Below are positions 43,911 through 56,700 of a DNA stretch of 64,000 nucleotides, piece by piece (the stretch's first letter is position 1; every line of letters begins with the position of its first letter). Made by a program: the position numbers and the translations under genes. Under the pieces are notes generated by a model, which ran no database searches, was not told the origin of the DNA, and was given only the letters and a program-made list of their open reading frames with translations. This DNA is from Amborella trichopoda (Eukaryota; Streptophyta; Magnoliopsida; Amborellales; Amborellaceae): NCBI RefSeq assembly GCF_000471905.2, contig NW_006494931.1, forward strand, positions 6,857,065 to 6,921,064, read 5' to 3'.

Positions 43911-45281
43911 TTGGGCTAAAACATGAGTGTAGGCCCAAAAACTAGCTAGAATTGAAGATAGTTACAATTTAATTGAATTTAAAGAAATTATAAAAATAGG
44001 TGCAAAAGGACTATTTTTTCCCTGCCTAACAATGTGTGGAATTCCAGTAAAGTTTGTTCTGTTGCCCAAGAACTTGCGTGATCTTCCATAGCTTACTCGA
44101 GGTCATTATGATGCCTGTTTGATTAAAAGATTATGATTTTCTTGTAGGGATTGGCATGGTGATCGATTTGATATCAACTTCGAGCCATGGATCGTGCTTC
44201 TAAGCACGATCATGAGACTTGAAATTTTCTTTAATCTTGAAAACTTCGGATTGATTGTGTGCTCGTTCCTTGATGTTTCTTCATGATTTCTTCATTGAAT
44301 CACACTAATCATGCCGTCATGATCATGTTGCAATGAACATAGCTTGATTTCGTGTTCGAATGAAGATTTCATCGTCTTGAGTTTTCGGCTTGAATCTTCA
44401 CCTCTGGCGGCTGGATTTTACAGCAACTTTAATGCCTTCGTGTGTGAAATCCAACTGTTCATCGTATGCAAGGTTCGGACCGAAGATGGCCTCAGACCTC
44501 ACGCACGTAATGCAATTGGATTCGTGCTGATCAGGTATGCGAGTGTCATGATCTGGCTGCTCGAACGAGGAGTGCTACTGCTGAATTTTTTGCAACTTCT
44601 TTTACAGATCAACGAATTTCATTGAGTTTTTTTCTCTGCTCGGACGTCGTCACTAGGTGTATCACATATCGAATTATTCGTCCTGATGAGATGAACATGC
44701 TCACTACATTTGGGAGCGATCCGACTTGAAACGAGTGAGATATAGGCCCCGAAAGTGACTGCCTGTAACTGTAAAAACAACTACCTTTAATGGTGTTTTA
44801 GTGCAGGGTGGCCACAAGGGAATAGTGTGCGGCCTACCCCTTTTTAGTCTTTTACTCATAACTTTGTCCTAGAGTGCCCGATTAAATCGAAACTTGACTC
44901 ATTAGGGTTCTCGACTGTACTAGATCTAATGGCGATGGTCCCACAACATTTTGATACACCAAAAGTATAATTCTAGTTACAGGATCCATTTTAGGGTGTT
45001 AAAGACTGATTTTACTGAAATTGTTTCTTTATGTTCACTGCCTTAGATATGTCTGATCGTGTTGAAACTTGGTAGGTGGTCTTTTGAAGTGCTGATGAAG
45101 ATCTTGACCAATTATGGGACCATTCAGAGACTGTCAAGAATTTCCACTATTTTGTAGGCTTTATTGACTTACTTTCTACCAGGGACCAAGGTGCTGACTA
45201 CGTTCAAAAAATCAGCATAGACCGTGTGTTGTCTCCCATCTCGTCTGTACTTCAAGCATTGATCACCCCCTGATCCTGAAG

Positions 45282-45557
45282 CTAAGGGCGGTTGAGCAAG
45301 ACATTATAAGATGTATCGGTGTTGATTACATGAAACTTGGTGTAATTGTTTAAGTCACTGATCTTGAGGTGAAGACAAATTGTCCTAGTTGGCTTTTCTC
45401 CTGATTGGTTGAACCCTTGCATAGTGATGTGGGTACGAGTGAGTTCACCAGATCCTATTCCCAGTCGGGTGAGGATCCTTCTTGGGATCAGGTTTAATGT
45501 TGACCCTCCATCCAACGTAATCCGGTTGATTGGGCAGGTGTGTAACTCACCATTCAT
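45282..45557 (-). pseudogene. Retropepsin-type protease region (fossil)
   Basis: 'NRITLDGGSTLNLIPRRIL' includes the aspartic protease active-site region as seen in Tat elements. 'HVINTDTSYNVLLNRP' is the second landmark. It would have cleaved the Gag-Pol polyprotein. Part of the second Tat element. Confidence 0.8.
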
Positions 45558-45698
45558 GAAGAGGAGGCGATTGTGAAATTTGCTTCCCTACTGTAGGTCA
45601 TCTTAAGAAAAGGTGATTGTCAAGCACCCACCCAGGATGGCTGGGTCCACCTCAATAGGCTTCACTTCAGTTTCATACACTTTAGGGTTAAAAAGGGC

Positions 45699-46205
45699 TT
45701 AAATCAGGGCCATATGATAGTCTCTAGAAAGCATAAGGGAGTCATAGGTGCTTAGACAGGCTGAAAGATTTTTCAAATCCCTAGTTACATCATATTTCAC
45801 CTTATCCTCCTTAGCCTTCTGTGCTCCTAATCCAATCACTGGTTTGGGTGGTACGGTAGGTTTAGGAGCAGGTTTTGGTTGATATTTGGTTTGTGACACT
45901 GACTGACTTTGTTGTTCGACTAGTGTGGTCTGGGCTGATGGGGAGGTAATAGGGATTTGTATTAAGCATGTAATGGTTTGAGGTTGAGGTTTAGGGAAAA
46001 GTGAAGGATCAGGAAACTTGAGGACCTTGAACTTCTGAGGTGTGGGTTGGAGCTTCTTCCTTGATCTTACGCTCATTTGCCCCATGCTGGATGATACTTC
46101 CAAGATCTGCACCATATGGGAGCCCACTTTGAAACAAGAGCTTGAAGATAGCTTGGTCTTGGCTGGGGCTGCCAAGGCGTCAGTGACTGTTAAGAATCTA
46201 GCCAT
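45699..46205 (-). pseudogene. Gag-protease linker region (fossil)
   Basis: A 168-residue frame, proline/glutamine/lysine-rich in the middle ('TKYQPKPAPKPTVPPKPVIG'). It ends in 'LSTYDSLMLSRDYHMALI', a block that precedes protease in Tat elements. No catalytic motif. Confidence 0.6.
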
Positions 46206-47399
46206 CTAGGCCACCATCTTTCTTAGGTGTTTCCACTGCGTCCTACTGATGTTGGTGCTTTCGAGCTCTATGTTTAGGGTGTCGAAGTCGGGCACCACCG
46301 AGCTATACTTGTGAATGAGATAATAAAAGAGGGAGGAGAAGAAGAAGAAAGAACGGAGTTAGAATCTTTCTGGTAGCGTTTTACGTCATCGCCAGAATTG
46401 GACATGTGTAGGGGGTATTTTAGGTCTTGCCCCGGTTCTGAGCATTGTGGGGTGCTTTTAGCATCGTCACCTGTATTCAATGAGTCCCAAGTAGTTGATG
46501 ACTCAGGGACATACACCTGATTGGACGAAGTGATGAGGCGAGTTGTGCTCGGGATGAAGTCCTGTAAGGTCAGCAGTGGAGGAAGGGGCCTGAGAAATTC
46601 TTCCTCGACTGGTGGTTGAGGAATATGTTTCCTTCGACGAGCAGACCTCGGTGCTCATCTCTTTCTTGATCCCTTGAGAGGTATTTGGTCCATCATATCG
46701 AGCTGATGAGTAGGCCTAGCTTGGTGGACTGCCTCATGCTTCAGAGACTTAAGCCTACTTCATCCATGGTAGACTTCCCAAGGTTGAGAAGTCAACGGTT
46801 CTAAAGGGTCTAGTGTAAGGCTCACAAGGGACCTATAGTGGGATTTCCTCTTGAACGAGAGCGATGGCTTGGGAGCGTTCTCAGAGAACGACGCAAACAA
46901 TGTGGCCTTCCTTTACCTTCTTCAAGACTATAACTTCGAACCCAGAGAATTCTCTCAGCTCATGGCCCCATACCTAATGATATGGGCACTAGAGGTTTTC
47001 TGTAACCTGGGCAAGACGCTTAGGTTGTCTAGCGGGCTTGAGAGTGACGAGACCTTGTTGGACCATCATCTCAAAGAGGGTTTGCAAAGGGTCTAACACA
47101 CTTTGTTGTGCTTGTGTCAGGAGGTCTTCTTACACTGGTGGAGTAGGGACTTGAAGGTGTCCTTTTGGGTTACCATGAGCTTCTTTGTGCTGCTGTATCT
47201 CTTTCCCAAGAGCTCAAGGAAGCCAGTGCATTTACGCAAGTCATGGGCTGGTATCAGAACATACAGACACCAGAGGTTCTCAGTCCCTGCAGGTAGGAAC
47301 TTGGGATGCCTTGTCGACTTTGGTGTGATGAGACCTTCTTCGAGGATCACAGAGAATAGTGCACGGAGGACAGTGGGTGCCTCATCATCCTCCTAGATT

Positions 47400-48800
47400 G
47401 TCACTCTGTGGGAAGCCTCAGTTGCCCCAAATGCTTTTCTTAACTCTTCAAGCTTTATCTGACCCTAGTTAATAAGGGCTTTGATAATGTCTTTGAGCTT
47501 CTAACACTCTTGAGTGGGGTGACCTACTCTCCTGTGAAAGAAACAATACCTATCATGTGTGTCCTATCCAGCTTGTTCTGGGGTGTTGACCTCCGGCAGC
47601 TGGATCATGTTTTACTCTCGTAATAATTGAATCAGCTCATGAACCCACTCCTTCTCGTAGGGGTAGACCTTGTTCTGGTGTTGGATCTAGTAGTCACTTC
47701 GATTTACATTTTTAGGGTGTAGGACCTTGTTATCGGACTGCTGCTGCTTGCCTCTAGCCAAAGGTGTATGCACCTTGGTTACCCCTTTAAAGAGATCCAA
47801 GATTTTCTTAGTGTCAATCATGGTGACCGCCGCACTAATTACCGCTTTTTACTGATTGCCCCGATTATTGGAACGAGATATGTCATTGCCCCTACCGTTT
47901 CTCGAGCTAGTGGGATGCTTGTGAGATGCACCATGGTGCTTGGACAAGCCTTCTACATGGACCACTTTAGAGATGAGCTCTGACATGGAGGGTGGATTGG
48001 AGGCCTCAACATGCAAAACGATCTCGGTCAGCATATTTCATATGCAGGTCTGAACTACTTCTCTTTCAGCCATGGGAGTGGTGTGATAGTTTGTCAACTC
48101 TCTCCATCGGGCGATGAACTTATCAACTAGCCCACCAGGGTCTTGAGTTAGGGTGAGGAGCTCGATGGTTTCCACGTTTCTCTGAACTTCATAAATGCGC
48201 TGATAAAACAACTACTCCATTTCTTGCCATGTGTGCACCGAGTTTAGCGGCAACCGAGCATACCATTGGAAGGATGGCCCTTCGCAAGTCTCGACGAACT
48301 GATGGAGGAGGAGTCACCCATTAGTTGCTGTCTCTCGACAAGCAGCTTGGAAGAGAATGGTATGCTGGTGCAGTGATGTAGTATATTGAATAGGGGGAGC
48401 TTTCCTTCTTGATATTTGGGAGAGACGAAACCTCATTGATGTACGAGGGGTATGGCTTTCGGTAGAGCGGCCCCTCTTGCATGCCCGAGACTTTATTCTT
48501 GAGATTGTGGGTCGCCATGGCATCTATATCGGCTTACAAAACCTTGCAGGAAGCAGAGCAGTCTTGGGAGGCCAGTGGAGGAGTTTGCCCGGGAGCTGTG
48601 TCCTCTCCAGGCTGGGAGTTGGCCTCATGGTGAGGAGGAGAAGCAAGGGACTTGGAGGCCTCCAAGCAATCCATCTTTTTTAGAATGGATTGCATCATTT
48701 CCTCGAACCAGTTAATTCGCTCTTCTTGGGCATCATCTGGCTTGCTGATCACCATGACGCTGACCGTTTCTTTTGAAAGGCTAGAGTCAGGTGAAGCAGT
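47400..48800 (-). pseudogene. Gag region of the second Tat element (fossil)
   Basis: Gag start near 48755 ('RINWFEEMMQSILKKMDCLE'), middle block 'VLHVEASNPPSMSELISKVV' (48034-47849) and a downstream zinc-knuckle-like block near 47530. All have counterparts in the giant element at 41290-39995. Confidence 0.7.
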
Positions 48801-50127
48801 GGATTGCCATGGTTGGCAGTTGTATGTGGCATGTCGGACTATAGGGGCTTAGCATGCCCTAACTGGACTCGAGCCTTGTACACAGACCATGTGAGGATAG
48901 GTTCTTGACAGTCTTTGGACTGTGATTTCTTGGCAGCTTGGTCTTTTGTTGTGACGGTGACCACCGAGCAATCTTGGACTTCTTGCTCAAGTTCTAGAAT
49001 CTGAAGAGGAAAAAAGGGATTGTGACGTAGGAGGTCATCAAAAGTGATAAACTCAACTGCCTTGGGAGCCTCTCTAGTCAGGAGCTGCAGGCCTCTCTTC
49101 TGCTTAATCTTGAGGCTACAGTATACTTCAGTCCAGAATCAAGGGTTGTGTTTATTAGCTTGAGCAAGCGTGACGTCTAAGGACAGAGGGAAATCTGGGT
49201 TACTGCCTTGGAGGCTGTAGGCTTTTATTTGCCATCAGGCCTTGGCCCCAAATTCCTATGTGAGGTCCGGGTGCATGGTTAGCCAAAGGTGGCTGATTCA
49301 AGATGGTACTCTTAGGAAAACCTTTGAGTATCAGGTCTCGAGGTGCTTGCTTGGTGAAGGAAGAGTGATAGAAGAGGGAATTGGTTCACAACTCCACCTG
49401 AGTACGGATCGAGAAGCAACCTGTGAAGTTGGTGCATGTGCACCTTTGGAGTTAGCCATCAGGGTGACTTGGGGGTTAGCCTAGGCTCGGTCTGCTGGTT
49501 CGACCTTAGAAGGGCGAGACCTACGAGCTCATGTCTTTGAGGGATCGAGTGGGAGCTCTCATCTCTCAATGGGTGGAGCAGTGTGTGATGAGAGGGAGGA
49601 CGAAGTGGTCGACCCTATCGTGCTCGAGCTGGTGCAGCACTGGCGTTGCCCTGAGCTATGGGATGTAGATGCATGACGCATGCAGGGTTCGGCCTGAGAA
49701 GGCCTAGCCTTAGACCCGAGCTCAAGTCAGCATGAAAGTTGCCCCGAGGTGTGGCTTGAGTGGTCGGACCACGAGCCTTCAGGCGTGTGCGAGAGGTAGA
49801 GGCCGCAGGATCTCTACTTCGTGTGTCGAGCCTCTAGGCATAGAGGTTCGACGTGGTGAAGGAGTATGGAGAGTAACCTTGCGGTGACCCTCAGAAGCAG
49901 TGCCAACCCAGGAAAGAACCTGGAAGTCAGACTGTGAGTCCTGAATCAAGATGAGTGTAGGGAAAGAGGCTTAAGAAGCTCGCTTCTCTGGGGCAGTCAC
50001 GAGTGTGGGGATGAGAAAATCCCCAACTCGAATGAAAGGGTTGAGTAACCCAGATGCCATGAATGCAGTACAAAAAGTAAAAGGTGATGCTAATCAAGTA
50101 AGAGAAAATCGACAAAGGGGCAATAAG
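48801..50127 (-). other. Leader between primer site and Gag, second Tat element
   Basis: About 1.3 kb with no recognised domain on either strand. 49490-49900 is GC-rich with 'gagctc' and 'gtgcgag' repeats. Long leaders are usual in this group. Confidence 0.4.
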
Positions 50128-50145
50128 TCCTTAGTGGAGTCGCCA
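50128..50145 (-). other. Primer binding site, tRNA-Arg type, second element
   Basis: The minus strand reads TGGCGACTCCACTAAGGA, two bases different from 41831-41848. Confidence 0.7.
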
Positions 50146-50148
50146 AAT

Positions 50149-50765
50149 TGGTCAGATGCCTCGATCTCGCCTCCCAAGATCTAGGTGATCGGGTGACACG
50201 TTTCTCGGGTTCGAAAGACCCAGGACCTAAGATCGCTCTCTCGGAAACCTTATTCATAGAACAAGGGTAGGTGCCCAATTAGTGAGAGACGAATTTTATT
50301 CATGAGCTGGGGATCAACCTCACCTGGTTCAGAGACTTATTCTGGCAGGCTAGCGCCGACGCCCTCTTGGATCCCGACAAAAAGCCCCCCAGCTGCTTCA
50401 GTTGGTTCGGAATTGCCTCCCTTGACCTGCAATCTCCTTGTTTTCTACACAACACTATCATGGTTTACTTGCAAGACAAGTGGGTCGAAGGAACGACCCT
50501 TGTCTTAGAGCAATGCACATTCATATGGGAGAGAAGGTGATAAGTTATGGTGATGAAGAAGAAGGTTTGAATAAAGAAACAAAAGAGAAGAGGACTTGAT
50601 AAGGGGATGAGACTAGCATGAAAGCTGGACCAGTAGAGTGACCGACTCGGAGTGGTAGCAAGACGGGCACGGTAACTCAGACCAGCGCGACGACAATGCT
50701 ACTTGAAATCAAGGTCAATATGACTGTCTTAATCTGGTGTGGCAGCAAGATGGGCATGATACTAA
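50149..50765 (-). mobile_element. Partial 5' LTR of the second Tat element (fossil)
   Basis: From the inner end at 50149 it matches the other family LTRs ('ctcgatctcgcctcccaaga', 'gacgccctcttggatcccga', 'acaagtgggtcgaag'). The match stops near 50765, about 0.6 kb in, where the 35-bp array begins. Confidence 0.7.
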
Positions 50766-50782
50766 GGACCTATGTAGGAGAG

Positions 50783-53700
50783 CATGGACAGAGGCTAAGC
50801 AGTTTAAGATCATGCAGTTTGGATCGTGGCTTAACAGTGTAAGGTTATGTTGTATGGACCGAGGCATACCAATTTAGGGTCATGCAGTATGGAGTGAGGC
50901 TGTGCAGTTTTTTATCGTGAAGCACAGACCGAGGCTTTGAAGTTTAGGGTCATGCAGTCCTGACCAAGGCTAAGCAGTTTAGGGTCATGCAGTATAGTCA
51001 GTGGCGAAGCAGTTTAGTGTCATGCAATATCGACCGAGGCTGAGCAGTTTAGGGTGATGAAATATGGAGCGAGGCTGAGCAGTTTAAGGTCATGTAATAT
51101 GGACCGTGGCGGAGCCATTTTGGGTCATTCAGTAAGGACCAAGGCTGAGCCATTTAGGGTCATGCAGTATGCATCGAGGCTATGTAATTTAGGGTCATGC
51201 AGTATGGACCGAGGCTAAGAAGTTGAGGGTCATGCAGTATGGTCCGAGCCTGAGCAGTTCAGGGACTTGTCATATGGACTATGGCTGTAAAGATTAGGGT
51301 CATGCTGCACGGATCTAGGCCGTGCAGTTTATGATTATGCACTAGCGATCGAAGCTAAGCAGTTTAGGGTCATGCAGTATCGACCAAGGCTGAGCGTTGT
51401 AGGGTCATGCAGTATGGACCGAGGCAAAGCAGTTTAGGGTCATGCAGTACGGATCGAAGCTGAGAAGTTTCGCGTCATGCAGTATGACCCATGTTGTGCC
51501 GTTTAGTGTCATACCATGGCTGAGTAGTTTAGGATCCTGTAGTATGGACCGAGGCTGATCAATTTAGGGTCATGCTATATGGATCGTGGCGGAGCATTTT
51601 AGGGCCATGCAGTATGGACCGAGGCTGAGCAGCTTAAGGTCATGCAGTGTGAACTAAGGCAGAGCAGTTTAGGGTCATGCTGTATGGATCGAGGCTGAGC
51701 AGTTTAGAGTCATGCAGTATGGATTCAGAAAGAGCAGTTTAGGGCCTTACCATAGGGAATGTGGCTGAACATATTAGTGTCTTGCATCCCAGACCAAGGC
51801 AAAGCCGTATAAGGTCATGCGGTATGGATTGTGGCTGTGCAGTTTAGGGTCGTGTAGCACTGACCGAGGCTGGCCAGTTTAGGGATGGACCGAGGCTGAG
51901 TAGTTTAGGGTCATGCAATATGGACCGTGGCTGAGCAGTATAGGGTCATGCTGTTTGGCCCGAGGCGGAGCAGTTTAAGGCCATCCAGTATGGACCGTGG
52001 TTGAGCAATTTACGATCTTGTCGTATGGACTGAGGCTGAGCATTGGGTGAGGTATGGACCGAGTTTATGCAATTTAGGGTCGTGGTGCACGGACCGAGCC
52101 TTTGCCATTTACAATCATGCAGTATAGTTTGTGGCTGAAATGTTTAGGGTCATGCAGTAAGAAACGAGGTTGTGCTGCTTAGGGTCATGCAGTATGGACC
52201 GTGGCGAAGCAGTTTAGAGTCATGCAGCATGGACCGAGGCTGAGCTGTTTAGGGTCAAGCAGTATGGAATGAGGCTAAGCAGTTTAGGGTCTTGCTGTAT
52301 GGACCGTGCCTGTACAGTATAGGGTCATGCTACACGGACCGAGGCTATGCAGTTTAGGGTCATGTAGTATGGATCGAGGCTGAGCAGTTGAGGGTCATGC
52401 AATATGGATCGAGGAGGAGCAGTAGCGTAATGAAGTAAGCACCGAGGCTGAGCGGTTTAGGATCATGCAGTATGGTCCAAGGCTGAGCAATTTAGGGTCA
52501 TACTGTATGGATCGTGGTGGAGCAATTTTGTGTCATTCAGTATGGACCGAGCCTGAGCAGTTTAGGGTCATGCAGTAAGGATCGAGCCTGAGCAGTTTCA
52601 TGCGGAATGGGCCGAGGCTGAGCAGTTTAGGGTCATGCAGTATGGACCGAGGCTATGCAGTTGAGGGTCATCAAGCACGGATTGAGGTGGTGCAGTTTAG
52701 GGTCATGCAGTAAGGATTGTGGCTGTGCAATTTTTTGTCACGCAGTCTGGACCGAGGCTGAGCAGTTTAGGGTCATGCAGTATGGTCAGTGTCGAAGTAG
52801 TTTAGAATCATGTAGTACAGATCGAGGCTCAACAGTGTAAGGTCATGCACTATGGACCAAAACTGAGCGGTTTAAGGTCATGTAGTATGGACTGAGGCAG
52901 AGCAATTTAGGGTCATGCAGTATGGACCGAGGTTGAGCCGTTTAGGTTCATGTAGTATGGACCGAGGCTAAGTAATTTAGGGTCATGCAGTATGGACCGA
53001 GGCTTAGCAGTTGGGGGTCCTGCAGTATGTACCGAGGGTTAGAAGTTTAGGGTCTTGCCATATGGACCGTGGGTGTGTAGATTAGGGTCATGAGGCACGG
53101 ATCGAAGCTGTACAGTTTAGGGTTATGCAATAAAGGCCTAGGCTGAGCAATTTAGGGTCATGTAGTATGGATCGCGGCGGAACAATTTACGATCATGTAG
53201 TACGGATCGAGGCTGAACAGTTTAGGGTCTTGCGGTACGGTCCAAGGTTGAGTAGTTTAGAGTCATGCAGTATATACCCAAGCTGTGCCGTTTAACACGC
53301 AGTAGGTATCGAGGCTGTGAGGTTTAGGGTTGTGGAGCATGGACCGAGTCTGAACAGTTTAGGATCATGCAGTATGGACCGTGGCAGAGCCGTTAGGGTC
53401 ATGCAAAATGGGCCATGTAGTTTGGACTGAGGAAGTGCAGTTTATGGTCATGGAGCACGTACCGTGGCTTTGTAATTTAGGGTCACGTAGTATGGAGCAT
53501 GGCTGAGCAGTTTAGGGTCCTCCTGTATGGATCGAGGATGATCAATTTGGGTCATGCTGTATGGATTGTGGCGGAGTAGTTTAGGGTCACGCAATATGGA
53601 TCGAGGCTGAGCAATTTAGGGTCATGCAGTATGAATCTAGGCTGAGAAGTTTAGGGTCATGTAGTACGGACTGAGGCTGAGCAGTTAGAGTCATGAAGTT

Positions 53701-56700
53701 GGGAACGAGGCAGAGCAGTATAGGGCGTTGCCATATGGACCATGGCTGAACAATTTAGGGTCGTGCAGCACGGATCAAGGTTGTGTAGTGTAAGGTCATG
53801 CAGTATGAATCGTGGCTGTGCAATTTTGGGTCATGTAGTCTGGACCGAAGCAGAGTAGTATAGGGTCATGCAGTATGGACAATGGCAAAGCAGTTTAGGA
53901 TCATGCAGTATGGACTGAGGCTGGGATGTTTAGGGTCATGCAGTATGGACCTAGACTGAGACGTTAAAGGTCCTATAGTATGGACCGAGGTGGAGCAATT
54001 TAGGGTCATGCAGTATGGACCGAGACTGAGCCGTTTGGGATCATGTAATACAGACCGAGGCAAAGCAATTTAGGGTCATGCAGTATGGACCGAGGCTGAG
54101 CAGTTGACGGTCATGTAGTATGTACCGAGGCTGAGCAGTTTAGAGTCTTTGCATATGGTCTGTGGGTGTACAGATTATAGTCGTCCCGCATGGATCGAGG
54201 CTGTGCAGTTTAGGGTTATACAATAAAGACCAAGGCTGAGTAGTTTTCGGTCAACCAGTATGGACCGAGGCTGGGCACTATAGGGTCATGCAGTTTGGAC
54301 TGAGGCTGAGCAGTTTTGAGTCATGAAGTATGGATCAAGGCAAAGCAGTATAAGACCATGCCATATGGACCATGGCTAAACAATTTAAAGTCGTGCAGCA
54401 TGGATTGAGGCTGTGCAGTTTAGGGTCATGTTGTATGGACCATGGCTATTCAATTTTGGGACGTGCAGTCTGGATCGAGGATGAGCAGTTTAAGGTCATG
54501 CAGTATGGTCAGTGGTGAAGCCGTTTAAGATCATGCCGTATGGATCGAGGCTGAGTAGTTCAGGGTCATACAATATGGACCGAGACTAAGCTGTTTAACG
54601 TCCTGCAGTATGGATCGAGGCGGAGCAGTTTAGGGTCATGCAGTATGGACCGAGACTGAGACGTTTAACATCAAGTAGTATGGATCAAGACTAAGTAATT
54701 TAGGGCCATGCAGTATACACCGAGGCTAAGCAGTTGAGAGTCATGCAGTATGTACCAAGGCTGAGCAGTTTAGAGTCTTGCCATATGAACCGTGGGTGTA
54801 CAGATTTGGGTCGTGTTGCAAGAATCGAGGCTATGCAATTTAGGGTTATGCAATAAAGACCGAGGCTGAGTAGTTTATGGTCAAGCAGTATGGACCGAGG
54901 CTGAGCAATTTAGGGTCATGTCGTAAGGACCGAGGCTGAGCAGTTTAGGGTCATGCGATACGGTCAGAGGTTGAGTAGTTTAAAGTCATGCAGTATGTTG
55001 CCGTTTAGGGTCATGCAGTAGGTACCGAGGTTTTGCGGTTTAGGGTCGTGGAGCATGGATCTCGTTTCAGCAGTTTAGGATCATGCAGGATGAACAGTGG
55101 CTGAGCAGTTTAGGGTCATGCAGTATGGACCGAGCTTGAGCAGTTTGGGGCCATGCAGTTTTGACAAAGGCTGTGCCGTTTATGGTCATGGAGCGTGTAC
55201 CAAGGCGATGCAATTTAGGGTCATGCAGTATGGACCACGGCAGCGCTGTTTAGGGTCCTACAGTGTGGACGGAGACTGATAATTTTCGAGTCATGCTGTA
55301 TGGATTTTGGTGGAGCAGTTTAGGGTCATGCAGTACAGACCGATGTTGAGCACTTAGGGTCATGCAGTTTGAACTGAGGCTGAACAATTTAGGATCATGC
55401 ATTATGGACCGAGGCTGAGAAGTTTAGAGTCATGCATTATGGATCGAGGCAGCGTAGTGAAGCGCCTTGCCAAATGGATCGTGGCTGAAAAATTTAGGGT
55501 CGTGCAGCACGGACCGAGGCTGAGCAGTTTGAGGTCATGCAGTATGGATTGTAGCTGTGCAGTTTAGGGTCGTGCAGCACGGACCTAGGCTGTGCAGTTT
55601 TCGATCATGCAATATGTACCGAGGCTGACCAGTTTAGGGTCATGCAGTATGGACCGTGGTTGAGCAGTATAGTGTCATGTGATCTGGACCAAGGCTGAGC
55701 AGTTTACGGTCATGCAGTATGGACCGTGGCTGAGCAGTTTACAGTCATGTAGTATGGACCAAGGCTAAGAAGTTTAGTGTCGTGGTGCACGTACCGAGGC
55801 TATGCAGTTTAGGGTCACGCTCTTTGGACCGTGGTTGAGATGTTTACAGTCATGTAGTAAAGACGGAGGCTGAGCAGTTAGGGTCATGCAGTATGGACCG
55901 TGGCGAAGCAGTTTAGGGTCAGGCAGTATGGACCGAGGCTGAGCAGTTTATGGTCATGCAGTATGGACTAAGGTTGAGCAGTTTAGGGTCTTGCTATATG
56001 GACCGTGGATGTACCGTTTAGGGTCATGCAGCACAGACCGAGGCTATACAGTTTAGGGTCATGTAGTATGGACCGAGGCTAGGCAGTTTAGGTTAATGCC
56101 ATATGGACCGAGGCTGAGCAGTAGAGGGTCATGCAATATGGACCGAGGCGAAGCCGTAGGGTTCGAAAGTAATCTCCGAGGCTGAGCGGTAAATGATCAT
56201 GCAGTATGGACCAAGGCTGAGTAGTTTAGGGTCATGCTCCATGGGCTGAGGCAGAGTAGTTTAGGGTCATGCAGTATGGACCGAGACATAGCAGTTGAAG
56301 GTCCTACAGTATGGACCGAGGCGGAGTAATTTAGGGTCATGCAGTATGGACCGAGACTGAGCCGTTTAGGGTCATGTAGTATGGACCGAGGCTAAATAAT
56401 TTATGGTCATGCAGTATGGTCCGAGGCTGAGCAGTTGAGGGTCACACAGTATATACCGAGGCAGACCAGTTTAGAGTCTTACCATATGGACCGTGGCCGT
56501 ACATTTTATGGTCGTGCCACACGGATCGAGGCTGTGCTGTTTAGGGTTATGCAACAAAGACTGAGACTAAGGCTGAGTAGTTTAGAGTCAAGCAGTATGG
56601 ACCGAGGCTGATCAGTTTAGGGTAGTGCCGTATGGACCGAGCTTAAGCAGTTTAGGGTCATACTGTATGGTCTGAGGTCGAGTAGTTTAGAGTCATGCAG

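Larger units (their letters stand above)
21147..45217 (-). mobile_element. Giant Tat-lineage Ty3/gypsy element, ~24 kb with nested insertion (fossil)
   Basis: Read on the minus strand: 5' LTR (45217-41853), tRNA-Arg-like primer site (41848-41831), gag, reverse transcriptase, two RNase H regions and integrase (to about 36250). Then comes a long 3' region with module X sequence twice (36180-23603) and a candidate 3' LTR (23602-21147). Dual RNase H, the primer type, the great length and the tandem-repeat-rich 3' region fit the Tat/Ogre group. A 2.9 kb solo LTR sits at 27699-30597. It is broken by many changes. The two LTRs agree about 80% by eye, which means old. The 5-bp flanks (cctat, tagac) do not match, so the left end could belong to another copy. 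Confidence 0.65.
41853..45217 (-). mobile_element. 5' LTR of the giant Tat element, 3.37 kb (fossil)
   Basis: The inner end ...CACCTAACA at 41853 is fixed by the primer site. The outer end is placed at 45217 by comparison with LTRs A and C, and its length matches LTR A within 2 bp. It contains a hairpin tandem repeat, a GA tract and a TATA box at 43901-43910. The outer flank is the protease region of another element of the same family, so this element is probably nested in that one. Confidence 0.75.
45218..50148 (-). mobile_element. Second Tat element of the same family: gag and protease part (fossil)
   Basis: On the minus strand from the right: primer site (50145-50128), leader, Gag start (48755-48534), a Gag middle block (48034-47849) and a zinc-knuckle-like block (about 47590-47450). 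A linker follows (46205-45699, 'KYDVTRDLKNLSACLSTYDS'), then protease (45557-45282). The wording matches the giant element's gag. It is interrupted at 45217 by the giant element's 5' LTR, which suggests nesting. It is broken. Confidence 0.75.

Noticed and set aside
21142-45222. Matching target-site duplicates for the giant element
   Set aside because: Flanks cctat and tagac do not match in either orientation, so I do not claim them.
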